From positions 1,152,999 to 1,216,998 of the forward strand of contig NZ_JTAN02000021.1 of NCBI RefSeq assembly GCF_000949135.2: a stretch of DNA of 64,000 nucleotides. Reading direction: 5' to 3'. Shown piece after piece: positions 1-8,808 of the stretch. Every line of letters begins with the position of its first letter. The stretch's first letter is position 1. The position numbers were made by a program, and so were the translations under genes. The notes beneath the pieces were generated by a model. The model searched no databases. It saw only the letters and a list, made by a program, of their open reading frames with translations, and was not told the DNA's origin. This stretch comes from Burkholderia sp. USMB20. GTDB lineage: Bacteria > Pseudomonadota > Gammaproteobacteria > Burkholderiales > Burkholderiaceae.

Positions 1-2196
1 CAGGCTCAGCTTCTGCCCGATGCTGCCGATCAGCGACTTGCCCGCGGCGACGTGCACACTCTGTCCGCTCGCGACGTTCACGTGATCGTTCGCGACCACG
101 TGCAGCGACTGCTGCGTCGACATCCCGATCCCGGACGGACTGCCGAACAGCATCACCGGCTCCTTGAACGCATTCGCGCTGCCCGTGCCGCCGCCTGCCG
201 TGCGTCCGCCGGACGCGTTGCCCGACGCGCTGTCCTGCGTCGCGTCGGTGAACGCGCGCATCGTGTCGTGGGCTTCCTTGAGGCTTTCCGCCTGATGCTG
301 CTCGCTCACGCCCGACATCGCCTCGACCAGGCTTTCGCCCGTCACCAGTTGCTGCTGCGCTTCCTTCACGTCGAGCGGCTGGCTGTTCGGCGCCTTCGGG
401 TGCGTGGTCACGTACAGGCCCTGACTCGCCCGCACCGCGCCATACGCATCCGAACGCAGATCGAAGCCACTGCCCAGATACGACCCGCGCGAATTGCCGT
501 TCTGGTCGATCAGGTAGCCCAGATGCAGCAGGCTGTTCGCGCTGCTACTCATCAGCTGCACGCGGTTCTGCCCGGTCGCGTCGTCCATCACGAGATGGTT
601 GTAGCCGCTGCCCGAATACTCTTTCGATCGATACCCGGACAGAATCCCGTCGCTATGCCACTGCGGCTGGTTCGCGCCGTTGTACACGCGCCCGACTGCC
701 AAAGGCCGGTCGCAATCGCCACCCACGTAGTCGATCAGCACTTCCTCGCCGATGCGCGGCACGTGCACGCCACCGTAACCGCCGCCGGTATCCGACTGCA
801 CGACGCGCACCCAGCACGACGCGTTCTCGTTGCCGGGGTTCAGACGATCCCATACGAACTGCACACGAATCCGGTTCAGCTCGTCCGTATAGACTTCCTC
901 GCCCTGCGGCCCGACGACGATGGCCGTCTCGAGATGCATCTTCGGCTTCTCGTGCTCGAACGGGCTGCGATACGGCACGCTCACGCGCTGCGCTTCGACC
1001 TCGACGAGATAGAAGCCGACCGAGCCGTCGTCGTGCGGCACGCGGAACGCGGCGTCGGCACCGTAGCCCTCCTGCGCTTGCGTCAACGCGTCGCGCAGGC
1101 TGTACGGAAAGTCCGCGCTGCTGCTCGCGACGGGCAGGTTGTTCTCGATCCACCATTCGACGCCGATCGCCGCGAACTCGCGCTGGTCGGCCGGATCGCG
1201 ATCGTGTTCGGGATGATCCGCCAGCGTAAAACGACGGCCGGCATCGATCGCGCGCACGCCGCCCGCGCCGTGGAAGCGCTTCGCTTGCGACTCCCATTCC
1301 TCCATCCGCAGCTTCGTCAGATGGTCGCCGCGCGTCTGGTCCAGATACGTGTACGCACCGGTGTACTCGTAGACTTCGAGCTGGTCGGGCAATTCGCCCT
1401 GGCCGCCCATCGTCGGCAGCGTCGTGCCCTTCGGGTTCGACGGTTGCGACGGATTCTTGTAGTCGAACGTGCGCGTCGTCCGGGTCACGCTCTGCAGCGT
1501 GCGCGAGCCCGACCATTGCGTGAACGCGTCGGCTTCGCTCGCCGCGCCGCCCCGATAGAAGCGCGCGGTCTCCGGCGACAGCGGCGCGAACGCCTGCAGG
1601 TTGTCGGTGATCACGAGCGTATGCGACTTGCCGTCGTCGGCCTGCTGCCATGTGCTGTAGAGGCCTTCGCTCTCCATCAGCCGATGCACGAAATGCCAGT
1701 CGGTGTCGTGCTGACGCGTGTATGAACGGCTCGGCAGCGGTTTCGACAGCGCGAAGCGGAAATGCCCCTGCGCCTGCGGATGCTGGTTCAGCACGTCGCT
1801 GATGATCTGGTCGACGGTCGTGTCGTTCCAGAGCCGCTGGTCTCGGCGAAACTTCAGGAAATGGGAGAAATCGGCGAACGTGAGCTGATAGGTCGTGAGC
1901 CCGCCGTCGGCGCCGAGGCGGCGCGCCGTGTGCACGTACCCGTTGATCGGCCGGTAGCTGCGATCGCCCTGCTGGATCCACAACGTGACCGGCTGCGCGA
2001 TCAGCTTTTTAAGTTCCAGATCGCTGTCGATCGACAGCACATCGAGCGTGAATTCGTATGCGCGCCCGATGCGCGACCGGCCGACGGCCCGCTGCACGGT
2101 CAGCACGTTGGCGCCCAATGGCGTATCGAGCTTCAGCAGCCGGTCCTGCTGAAGCAACCCGCCGCGCAATGCGGCAACAGTGTTCTGCATGTTCAT
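1..2196 (-). CDS. vgrG: Type VI secretion spike protein VgrG (3' end outside window)
   Basis: Trimeric spike at the tip of the type VI secretion tube, which punctures target cells and carries effectors. The frame is open for 732 codons and leaves the window at base 1, so the C-terminus and the stop are not seen. The N-terminal ~450 residues match the gp27-like VgrG fold. The gp5-like OB region follows, with HVPRIGEEVLVDYVGGD at about residue 485. The last visible residues (VHVAAGKSLIGSIGQKLSL) look like the start of a DUF2345-type C-terminal extension. The start is ATG at 2196, with AAAAGG 8 nt upstream; a second ATG two codons in (2190) has poorer spacing. Nothing upstream of it in the window belongs to a T6SS cluster, so this is probably an orphan vgrG island whose effector genes lie off the left edge. 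Confidence 0.93.
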   Translation of the reverse strand, partial: MNMQNTVAALRGGLLQQDRLLKLDTPLGANVLTVQRAVGRSRIGRAYEFTLDVLSIDSDLELKKLIAQPVTLWIQQGDRSYRPINGYVHTARRLGADGGLTTYQLTFADFSHFLKFRRDQRLWNDTTVDQIISDVLNQHPQAQGHFRFALSKPLPSRSYTRQHDTDWHFVHRLMESEGLYSTWQQADDGKSHTLVITDNLQAFAPLSPETARFYRGGAASEADAFTQWSGSRTLQSVTRTTRTFDYKNPSQPSNPKGTTLPTMGGQGELPDQLEVYEYTGAYTYLDQTRGDHLTKLRMEEWESQAKRFHGAGGVRAIDAGRRFTLADHPEHDRDPADQREFAAIGVEWWIENNLPVASSSADFPYSLRDALTQAQEGYGADAAFRVPHDDGSVGFYLVEVEAQRVSVPYRSPFEHEKPKMHLETAIVVGPQGEEVYTDELNRIRVQFVWDRLNPGNENASCWVRVVQSDTGGGYGGVHVPRIGEEVLIDYVGGDCDRPLAVGRVYNGANQPQWHSDGILSGYRSKEYSGSGYNHLVMDDATGQNRVQLMSSSANSLLHLGYLIDQNGNSRGSYLGSGFDLRSDAYGAVRASQGLYVTTHPKAPNSQPLDVKEAQQQLVTGESLVEAMSGVSEQHQAESLKEAHDTMRAFTDATQDSASGNASGGRTAGGGTGSANAFKEPVMLFGSPSGIGMSTQQSLHVVANDHVNVASGQSVHVAAGKSLIGSIGQKLSL

Positions 2197-2557
2197 GGCA
2201 ACGGCCTTTTCTTCTTTTGACGCGCCCTCGGATGGCGCGTGATGCGATTTTCGCTCGCGCGATTTTACAGACAAATTACTAGCCGACTCGGAAAATGACC
2301 TGATTTAAAAGAGTATTTTTTAATCGTTGGTCCGAACGTCCACGGCAAACCTTTCTAACGCTCGTCCAGCGCTCACGTGCCACGTCGTCACACAGCGCTG
2401 CCACCCCGCCGCCCGCTGAAATCGATTGCAATCAGGGCCAATTCGACTTCCGGCGCCGCCCGGTTGCGAGTAGTGTCTACGTGCCCGTCATTCGGCCCGG
2501 CCCGGGCACGATCGATGCCCGGTGCGCCATCACCACACTGAACACTGGAGATCCACG
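2197..2557. other. Intergenic region between divergent vgrG and binding-protein gene
   Basis: 361 nt without a convincing gene. The part next to vgrG (about 2240-2340) is AT-richer and probably holds the vgrG promoter. The part next to the binding protein is GC-rich. No clear sigma-70 pair or repeat was recognised. Confidence 0.5.
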
Positions 2558-3358
2558 ATGAAACGTTCGAAGTTCCTGCTATCTGGCCTGCTGCTCGCGT
2601 CGGCCCTCGGTTTCACGGCCGTCGCCGCGCACGCGGAAGACCTGCTCGACTCGGTGAAGAAAGCCGGTGTGCTGCGCGTCGGCCTCGAAGGCACGTATCC
2701 GCCGTTCAACTCGCGCGGCACGTCGGGTCAGCTCGAGGGCTTCGACGTCGACGTCGCGAATGCGGTTGCCGGCAAGCTCGGCGTGAAGACGCAGTTCGTC
2801 CCGACCGAATGGAGCGGGATCATCGCGGGGCTGCAGGCCGGCAAGTTCGACGTGATCGTCAACCAGGTCACGATCACGCCGCAGCGCAAGGAAGCGCTCG
2901 ACTTCAGCGAGCCGTACACGTACTCGGCCGCGCAGCTGATCCAGCGCAAGGACGACACGCGCAACTTCAAGTCGCTCGAGGACTTCAAGGGCAAGAAGCT
3001 CGGCGTGACGCTCGGCACCAACTACGACCAGATGGCGCGCAGCGTGCCGGGCATCGAGGTGCAGACGTATCCTGGCGCACCGGAAAAGCTGCGTGATCTC
3101 GCGGCAGGCCGGATCGAGGCGACGCTCGACGACCGCCTGATGCTGCCGTACATGATCAAGACGTCGAACCTGCCGCTGCGCTCGGGCGCGGTGCTGAACG
3201 GCGGCAAGCAGGAGATGGCGATCCCGTTCCGCAAGGGCAATCCGAAGTTCGAGAAGGCGATCAACGATGCGCTGGAGTCGCTGCGCAAGGAAGGCACGTT
3301 GAAGAAGATCTCGATGCACTGGTTCGGCAGCGACGTGACGGTGCCGGTCGCGCAGTAA
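2558..3358 (+). CDS. Periplasmic amino-acid (cystine-type) ABC transporter binding protein
   Basis: Type II periplasmic binding protein of the polar amino-acid family, closest in feel to the L-cystine binder FliY/TcyJ. It has 266 residues. The signal peptide is about 26 residues and ends VAAHA before ED. The family opening GVLRVGLEGTYPPFN is followed by GFDVDVANAVAGKLG, WSGIIAGLQAGKFDVI and a C-terminal ISMHWFG. The start is ATG 2558, preceded by CTGGAG; an in-frame ATG at 2522 would place 12 hydrophilic residues before the signal peptide and is rejected. No permease or ATPase gene is adjacent, so it must partner with a transporter encoded elsewhere or act alone. Substrate is inferred from family resemblance only. 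Confidence 0.9.
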   Translation: MKRSKFLLSGLLLASALGFTAVAAHAEDLLDSVKKAGVLRVGLEGTYPPFNSRGTSGQLEGFDVDVANAVAGKLGVKTQFVPTEWSGIIAGLQAGKFDVIVNQVTITPQRKEALDFSEPYTYSAAQLIQRKDDTRNFKSLEDFKGKKLGVTLGTNYDQMARSVPGIEVQTYPGAPEKLRDLAAGRIEATLDDRLMLPYMIKTSNLPLRSGAVLNGGKQEMAIPFRKGNPKFEKAINDALESLRKEGTLKKISMHWFGSDVTVPVAQ

Positions 3359-3437
3359 GCGGTTCGCCGCGCTTGCATTGCGTCACGTCACTCGCTGCGG
3401 CGAAGGCGTGACGCCTCTTCTCTCCCGCTCTCTTCGC

Positions 3438-3641
3438 TCAGGCCGCTTCGTCGAAGCGCGCGAGCAGCATCTGGCCGATCGGCGTCAGCGCCGGGCGCGC
3501 AGCCACCTCGTTCACGCGTACCTGCGTATCGTCGACGAGCCGCTTTTCGACGAGCACGGCGAACGCGGGGTTCGCCAGGTCGACGCTGTCCGGTGCGCGG
3601 GCTATGCGCAGCAGCATCGAGAATTCATGCGGACTCAACAT
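3438..3641 (-). CDS. Small hypothetical protein, 67 aa
   Basis: Not recognised as a named family. The 67-residue product starts MLSPHEFSMLLRIA and ends MLLARFDEAA. It looks mostly helical, with a VEKRLVDD segment reminiscent of a small winged-helix or DNA-binding fold, though this is weak. Chosen start is ATG 3641, with AGGAG about 9 nt upstream. A longer reading to 3773 adds an Arg-rich, low-quality N-terminus and is rejected. It faces the binding-protein gene tail to tail. Confidence 0.6.
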   Translation of the reverse strand: MLSPHEFSMLLRIARAPDSVDLANPAFAVLVEKRLVDDTQVRVNEVAARPALTPIGQMLLARFDEAA

Positions 3642-4467
3642 GGTCCTTGTCTCCTGATCGTCCGCGATCCGGTTCGAACGGCGTCGATCGTGTTTTCGAA
3701 TGGAATGGTGCGAGGCATAGTCGATGCGCTGCCGGGAGCGAGACCCCGGTTGACCGTTGCGCAACGCGGGCACGGCGTCGCGTGCGGGTCACGCACGCCC
3801 GGATCGCGACGGTGGCGCCGCGGCGGGAACGTGCAACGTTAGGGGCGCAGCGTGACGCGGGCGTGACAGGGAAAGGGGGGCGCAACGATGTGCGATGCGC
3901 GCTCGGATTGCCAGCGCAGCGCACGTCGTGCGGATCGGGGCGGGAGCGCAGGCATCTTCAGCCTCGATGGCGATGCCTGTGGCCGAGCTGGATTGACGTG
4001 CCATGCGGTCGAGACGTTAGCCTCCATTGCCCATGCGCCTCAAAATTCTCCCCTTCAAACTTCTAGCACTCCAACCAATATCGGCACGATTCCGCTGACG
4101 CGATACGCAGCGTTCGTCGCTCGAAATCGAACCGTCTCTCGCAGCGCCCCCCGCCCCAGGAATCTTCGCCTCACCTCGTCTGCCGTTTGGTCAGGGTTTC
4201 TATACCGAACGGCCAATTTGCACTCAAAGCAATTGAAACCGCCTACATTGAACGGACACCAAAGTATTTTTCTCTCCGCAAATCTTCACCGAGATTGTGA
4301 AAGGTCGTGTCGACGGCGAATGCGCTTCATGAGCACTGCATAGCCGCCACCGCCGCCCTCACTGTTGCGAATATCCGCACATCAAGGGATGGGCGTCGAT
4401 GCAATCCCCGTGGATTGCATGCAGTGGGCCACTCACTCACCCGATATATCAAAAAAGCGATAAACTG
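3642..4467. other. 826-nt gene-poor stretch with AT-richer core
   Basis: No frame here has protein-like composition. From about 4020 to 4300 the base composition falls well below that of the flanks, which suggests foreign or decayed DNA next to the toxin-antitoxin pair. A small palindrome GATATATC (4443-4450) lies just upstream of the toxin start and could be part of its operator. No insertion sequence ends or gene remnants were recognised. Confidence 0.45.
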
Positions 4468-4791
4468 ATGACCTGGCATGTTGAGTTGATACCCGAGGCA
4501 ACGGCCGAATTGCTGGCATTGCCTCCCGATATGCGCGCCCGCTTCCTCCATATCGCGGAGATGCTGGCGGAGTTCGGCCCGCAACGCGTCGGGATGCCCC
4601 ATGTGCGCGCGCTGACGGGAAAGCTTTGGGAAATCCGCATGACCGGGCGTGATGGCATCGCGCGGGCGATCTACGTCGCGCGGACGAAGCAACGCCTGAT
4701 CGTGCTGCACATGTTCGTGAAGAAGACGCAGAGAACACCGCGTCGCGCTATCGAAATGGCGTGCGCCCGGATAAGGAGGATTGAGCAATGA
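4468..4791 (+). CDS. HigB/RelE-like toxin (phage-derived Gp49-like family)
   Basis: 107-residue putative mRNA interferase of the HigB/Gp49-like branch of the RelE superfamily. Typical features are the AEMLAEFGPQRVGMPHVRAL segment, then GKLWEIRM and the strand AIYVARTKQRLIVLHMFVKK that forms the core of the fold. Basic residues K75 and R76 and the KKTQRTP segment fit the family's RNA-contact surface. The start MTWHVELIP at 4468 is used because upstream in-frame sequence is low quality; no strong Shine-Dalgarno is visible. The stop overlaps the antitoxin start by 4 nt (ATGA), so the order is toxin first, as in higBA. Activity is inferred. Confidence 0.85.
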   Translation: MTWHVELIPEATAELLALPPDMRARFLHIAEMLAEFGPQRVGMPHVRALTGKLWEIRMTGRDGIARAIYVARTKQRLIVLHMFVKKTQRTPRRAIEMACARIRRIEQ

Positions 4792-5069
4792 CCAGCCTTG
4801 CAACGTTGAAGAAGCGCCTGTTGGCCGACCCGGCCACGCAGGCCGAGTATGACGCGCAGGCACCGGAGTTCGCCGTTGCCCGCGAACTTGTCGCCGCACG
4901 CGTGCGCGCCGGATTGACGCAAGAACAGGTCGCCGAGCGGATGCAGACCACTCAATCGACCATCGCGCGGATGGAGAGCGGTCGCACGATGCCGTCGCTG
5001 CGCACGCTGGCGCGCTATGCGAAGGCGACGGGAAGTCGCGCCGTGGTACGTCTGGAAGCGATGAAGTAG
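4788..5069 (+). CDS. HigA/XRE-family antitoxin
   Basis: 93-residue helix-turn-helix antitoxin partnering the upstream toxin. The HTH spans about residues 36-85: LVAARVRAGLTQEQVAERM, then TTQSTIARMESGRTMPSLRT, a standard XRE motif. The N-terminal ~35 residues (LKKRLLADPATQAEYD) match HigA-type antitoxins that sequester the toxin. It is translationally coupled to the toxin by ATGA at 4788-4791, with AGGAGG upstream (about 4775-4780). Such antitoxins normally repress their own promoter; the operator would lie before 4468. Confidence 0.88.
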   Translation: MTSLATLKKRLLADPATQAEYDAQAPEFAVARELVAARVRAGLTQEQVAERMQTTQSTIARMESGRTMPSLRTLARYAKATGSRAVVRLEAMK

Positions 5070-5214
5070 TTCGATTGCCGCGCGAAGGCCCGGGGCGTCG
5101 CGCGGGCGACGGAATCCGCGGGCCGACGCCCGTCCCCGCGGATTGGCGATAAAGCACAGTCGGGAACCATTGCCCGGATGTGCAGTGTGCACGCCGGTGG
5201 TCGCCACGAACGAA

Positions 5215-5248
5215 AAAAGGGGTTACGGAAAACTCCGTAACCCCTTTT
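5215..5248 (-). terminator. Rho-independent terminator after tRNA-Thr
   Basis: Perfect 15-bp inverted repeat (AAAAGGGGTTACGGA / TCCGTAACCCCTTTT) with a 4-nt loop. On the minus strand the stem is followed by a run of T, just downstream of the tRNA 3' end. On the plus strand it could also stop transcripts from the toxin-antitoxin pair. Confidence 0.9.
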
Positions 5249-5254
5249 CGGATA

Positions 5255-5330
<76 letters not shown>

Positions 5331-5349
5331 ATAAGCGCGAGATTCTACC

Positions 5350-5871
5350 TCATTTCACGATCTTGAGGCGAGGTCTGCTGCCGCCTTTCGAGCCATCCCC
5401 GTCGGTTTTCGGCGGTTCGTCGGCGCCTTCGGACGGTTCTTCGTTCGCACCTTGATCGGCAACCGGCGCCAGCACGACAGGCGACTCGTCGCGCCGCACC
5501 TCATCGGCCTGCTCGGCATCGTCCTCGAACGCGCCCGAATCCGCGCCCTCGCCCGCCACCGCATCGACCTGGAACGCCATCCCCTGGCCGTTCTCGCGCG
5601 CGTAGATCGCGAGCACGTTGGCCACCGGAATCTCGATCTTGTGCGCCTTCCCGGAGAACCGGGCGGTGAACTCGATCCACTCGTTACCCATCTGCAGCTG
5701 GCTCGTCGCCTCGAAGCTGATGTTGAGCACGATCTCGCCGTCACGCACGAACTGACGCGGCACGCGCGTCGAGTTGTCGACCCTCACCGCGATATGCGGC
5801 GTGTAACCGTTATCGGTGCACCACTCGTACAGCGCGCGCAGCAGATAAGGCTTCGTTGAAATCTCTTGCAT
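5350..5871 (-). CDS. sspB: ClpXP specificity-enhancing factor SspB
   Basis: Adaptor that delivers ssrA-tagged and other substrates to the ClpXP protease. The 173-residue protein has the dimeric substrate-binding domain in residues 1-~110 (KPYLLRALYEWCTDNGYTPH, VPRQFVRDGEIVLNIS, then FTARFSGKAHKIEIPVANVL). A long acidic linker follows, and the short basic-hydrophobic tail RPRLKIVK is the ClpX-binding motif. The start is ATG 5871, with AGGA 5 nt upstream; the longer frame to 5898 is not needed. It follows sspA by 71 nt, the usual sspAB arrangement, and ends near the tRNA gene. Confidence 0.95.
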   Translation of the reverse strand: MQEISTKPYLLRALYEWCTDNGYTPHIAVRVDNSTRVPRQFVRDGEIVLNISFEATSQLQMGNEWIEFTARFSGKAHKIEIPVANVLAIYARENGQGMAFQVDAVAGEGADSGAFEDDAEQADEVRRDESPVVLAPVADQGANEEPSEGADEPPKTDGDGSKGGSRPRLKIVK

Positions 5872-5942
5872 CACAATCCTCGAACCCGGAGCGGGCACGC
5901 GGCACGCCGCGCCGCCCGCTCCGTCTTGCCCTCATTGCATCA

Positions 5943-6554
5943 TCAACGACGCATGACCTTTTCGGACGGCGTCAGTGCTTCGATATAGGCCGGACGGCTG
6001 AAGATCCGCTCGGCATACTTCATCAGCGGCGCGGCGTTCTTCGACAGTTCGATGCCGTAGTGATCCAGACGCCACAGCAGCGGCGCGATCGCGACGTCGA
6101 GCATCGAGAACTCCTCGCCGAGCATGTACTTGTTCTTCACGAAGATCGGCGCGAGTTGCGTCAGGCGATCGCGGATCGCGAGGCGTGCCTTCTCGTGGTT
6201 CTTCTCCGCTGCCTTGCCCTTCTCGTTCTCGAGCGTGCTGACGTGAACGAACAGCTCCTTCTCGAAGTTGAGCAGGAACAGGCGTGCACGGGCGCGCTGC
6301 ACCGGGTCGGCCGGCATCAGCTGCGGGTGCGGGAAGCGCTCGTCGATGTATTCGTTGATGATGTTCGATTCGTACAGGATCAGGTCGCGTTCGACCAGAA
6401 TCGGCACCTGACCGTACGGGTTCATCACCGAGATGTCTTCCGGCTTGTTGAACAGGTCGACGTCACGGATCTCGAAATCCATCCCCTTCTCGAACAGCAC
6501 CAGCCGGCAACGCTGGGAGAACGGGCAAGTTGTGCCGGAATACAGAACCATCAT
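5943..6554 (-). CDS. sspA: Stringent starvation protein A (GST-fold RNA polymerase partner)
   Basis: 203-residue glutathione-transferase-fold protein that binds RNA polymerase and alters transcription in stationary phase and starvation. The N-terminal thioredoxin-like half has YSGTTCPFSQRCRLVLFEKG, then NPYGQVPILVERD and the ESNIINEYIDERFPHP turn. The helical C-terminal half has MLDVAIAPLLWRLDHYGI. SspA proteins keep the fold but normally lack GST activity. It sits directly downstream of petC (94 nt), as in many betaproteobacteria, and probably shares transcripts with petABC and sspB. Confidence 0.95.
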   Translation of the reverse strand: MMVLYSGTTCPFSQRCRLVLFEKGMDFEIRDVDLFNKPEDISVMNPYGQVPILVERDLILYESNIINEYIDERFPHPQLMPADPVQRARARLFLLNFEKELFVHVSTLENEKGKAAEKNHEKARLAIRDRLTQLAPIFVKNKYMLGEEFSMLDVAIAPLLWRLDHYGIELSKNAAPLMKYAERIFSRPAYIEALTPSEKVMRR

Positions 6555-6648
6555 ATTTGCGTTTCCTCAAAAAAGCCGAGGGCCGGCACGCGGCGCAACC
6601 CCTTTCACGGGTTCCGCCTTGCGCCGGCCCCACGCCGGTCAGGCGTGT

Positions 6649-7407
6649 TTACTTGATATCTTTCCAGTACGCGGCATTGAGCCGCCAGGCCAGGAAAGTC
6701 AGGACACCGAGAAAGACCAGCACCCACACGCCGAGGCGTTTGCGGGTCTGCTGGGCCGGCTCGGACATCCATGTCATATAGGCCACCAGGTCGGCCACCG
6801 CAGCATCATAGTCCGGCGCCGACAACGTCCCCGGCGTGACCTGCTGGAAGCCGACGAGCGTGTGGACCTTCTCGCCCGTCTCCTCGTCCGTCTTGTCTTC
6901 GAATTTGGCAGTGCGCTGCCCCTGCAGTTGCCACAATACATGGGGCATGCCGACGTTCTCGAACACCGCGTTGTTCCAGCCGCTCGGCCGCGTATCGTCG
7001 CGGTAGAAACTCCGCAGATACGTGTACAGCCAGTCGCGACCGCGCGCCCGTTCCTCGACCGACAGGTCGGGCGGCGTCGTGCCGAGCCAGTTCTTCGCGT
7101 CTTCGGGCCGCATCGCGACGGACATCGTGTTCCCGACCTTGTCGGTCGCGAACAGGAGATTCGTTTCGATCTCCTTCTGGGATATGCCCAGATCCGTCAG
7201 ACGGTTGTAGCGCATCAGGTTCGCGCTGTGGCAGTTCAGGCAATAGTTTACAAACAATTGCGCGCCGTGCTGAAGCGAAACGAGATTTTCCGTGTTATCG
7301 GGCGCCCGGTCGAGCGGAAAATTACCCTCCGCGCGCACGGCCGGCGCCGCCAGCAGCGCGACGGCCGTCGCCCCGATCAGCGCGAGCGTCGAAAGCAGTT
7401 TCTTCAT
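6649..7407 (-). CDS. petC: Cytochrome c1 of the bc1 complex
   Basis: Membrane-anchored haem c subunit of ubiquinol-cytochrome c reductase; it passes electrons from the Rieske centre to soluble cytochrome c. The 252-residue product has an N-terminal signal peptide ending VRAEG and the CxxCH haem site in FVNYCLNCHSANLMRYNRL. The distal ligand is expected in the AMRPEDAKNWLGTTPPDLS region. One C-terminal transmembrane helix (LGVWVLVFLGVLTFLAW) anchors it. It follows petB by 21 nt, so petA-petB-petC form one operon. Confidence 0.97.
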   Translation of the reverse strand: MKKLLSTLALIGATAVALLAAPAVRAEGNFPLDRAPDNTENLVSLQHGAQLFVNYCLNCHSANLMRYNRLTDLGISQKEIETNLLFATDKVGNTMSVAMRPEDAKNWLGTTPPDLSVEERARGRDWLYTYLRSFYRDDTRPSGWNNAVFENVGMPHVLWQLQGQRTAKFEDKTDEETGEKVHTLVGFQQVTPGTLSAPDYDAAVADLVAYMTWMSEPAQQTRKRLGVWVLVFLGVLTFLAWRLNAAYWKDIK

Positions 7408-7428
7408 GTCGTTCTCTCCTCGCTCTCG

Positions 7429-8808
7429 TTAATGGGGCTTGAAGCGCACCCGCTCCGGCGGCTGCTTGAACGTGCCAAGCGGCGTCCAGACGGGCATGCC
7501 GAGGAAGAACGCGAAGTAGATCAGCGCACAGCCCTGCGCGATCAGCGTCGAGACCGGCGATGGCGGCCGCGTGCCGAGGAACGCGAGGATCAGGAACGCC
7601 GCGACGAAGATCCCGAGGAACACCTTGTGGAACAGCGGCCGGTAGCGGATCGACTTCACCGGGCTGCGGTCGAGCCACGGCAGGAAGAACAGCGTGATCA
7701 CCGCCGAGCCCATCACGACGACGCCCCAGAACTTCGATTCCGTCAAGAACATGAACACGACGATCGCCGCGGCCAGCACCGGCAGCCCGACCTTCCACTT
7801 GCCGCGCGCACGGATCAGCGCGAGCACGCCGAGCAGCGCGATCACGATCATCAGCACGATCTTGAACGGGTCGGTGGTCGCGCGCAGCATCGCGTAGAAC
7901 GCGGTGAAGTACCACACCGGCGCGATTTCCGGCGGCGTCTGCAGCGGATTCGCCGGGACGAAGTTGTTCGACTCGAGGAAGTAGCCGCCCATCTCCGGCG
8001 AGAAGAACACGATCAGCGCGAACACCATCAGGAACACACAGACGCCGAAGAAATCGTGCACCGAGTAGTACGGGTGGAACGGGATGCCGTCGAGCGGAAT
8101 GCCGTCCGCGTCCTTCTTCGCCTTGATCTCGATGCCGTCAGGGTTGTTCGACCCCACTTCGTGGAGCGCGACGAGGTGCGCGATCACGAGGCCGACCAGC
8201 ACGAGCGGAATCGCGATCACGTGGAACGCGAAGAAGCGATTCAGCGTGACGTCGGACACGACGTAGTCGCCGCGGATCCACAACGACAGGTCCGGGCCGA
8301 CGAACGGGATCGCAGAAAACAGGTTCACGATCACCTGCGCGCCCCAGAACGACATCTGGCCCCACGGCAGCAGGTAGCCGAAGAACGCCTCGGCCATCAG
8401 GCACAGGAAGATCGCGCAGCCGAAGATCCACACGAGTTCGCGCGGCTTGCGGTACGACCCGTACATCAGCCCGCGGAACATGTGCAGGTACACGACGACG
8501 AAGAACATCGACGCACCGGTCGAGTGCATGTAGCGGATCAGCCAGCCCCACGGCACCTCGCGCATGATGTACTCGACCGACGCGAACGCGAGCGTCGAAT
8601 CGGGCTTGTAGTTCATCGTCAGGAAGATGCCCGTGACGATCTGGTTGACGAGCACCAGCAGCGCGAGTGAGCCGAAGAAGTACCAGAAGTTGAAGTTCTT
8701 CGGCGCGTAGTACTCGGAAACGTGCTTCTTCCAGGTGGACGTGAGCGGGAAGCGCTGGTCGACCCAGCCGGTGAGACCTGTCGTGGAGACTTCCTTGTTG
8801 TCGGCCAT
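7429..8808 (-). CDS. petB: Cytochrome b of the bc1 complex
   Basis: Integral membrane subunit with two b haems and both quinone sites. It has 459 residues and about eight to nine membrane helices. The b-type signatures include MLRGLMYGSYRKPRE-like sequence after HSTGASMFFVVVYLHMFRG, then GYLLPWGQMSFWGA, and the Qo motif PEWY appears as APVWYFTAFYAML, i.e. PVWY. The start MADNKEV at 8808 overlaps the petA stop by one base (TGATG), showing translational coupling; an upstream in-frame extension to 8952 is the shadow of petA. Confidence 0.97.
   Translation of the reverse strand: MADNKEVSTTGLTGWVDQRFPLTSTWKKHVSEYYAPKNFNFWYFFGSLALLVLVNQIVTGIFLTMNYKPDSTLAFASVEYIMREVPWGWLIRYMHSTGASMFFVVVYLHMFRGLMYGSYRKPRELVWIFGCAIFLCLMAEAFFGYLLPWGQMSFWGAQVIVNLFSAIPFVGPDLSLWIRGDYVVSDVTLNRFFAFHVIAIPLVLVGLVIAHLVALHEVGSNNPDGIEIKAKKDADGIPLDGIPFHPYYSVHDFFGVCVFLMVFALIVFFSPEMGGYFLESNNFVPANPLQTPPEIAPVWYFTAFYAMLRATTDPFKIVLMIVIALLGVLALIRARGKWKVGLPVLAAAIVVFMFLTESKFWGVVVMGSAVITLFFLPWLDRSPVKSIRYRPLFHKVFLGIFVAAFLILAFLGTRPPSPVSTLIAQGCALIYFAFFLGMPVWTPLGTFKQPPERVRFKPH

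Noticed and set aside
3888-4343. A 151-codon plus-strand frame upstream of the toxin gene
   Set aside because: It runs through a GC-to-AT transition with no codon preference or recognisable motif.
6433-8670. A 745-codon plus-strand frame opposite petC and petB
   Set aside because: Composition is extremely Arg/Asp/His-rich, as expected from the complement of membrane-protein codons; the cytochrome genes explain the DNA.
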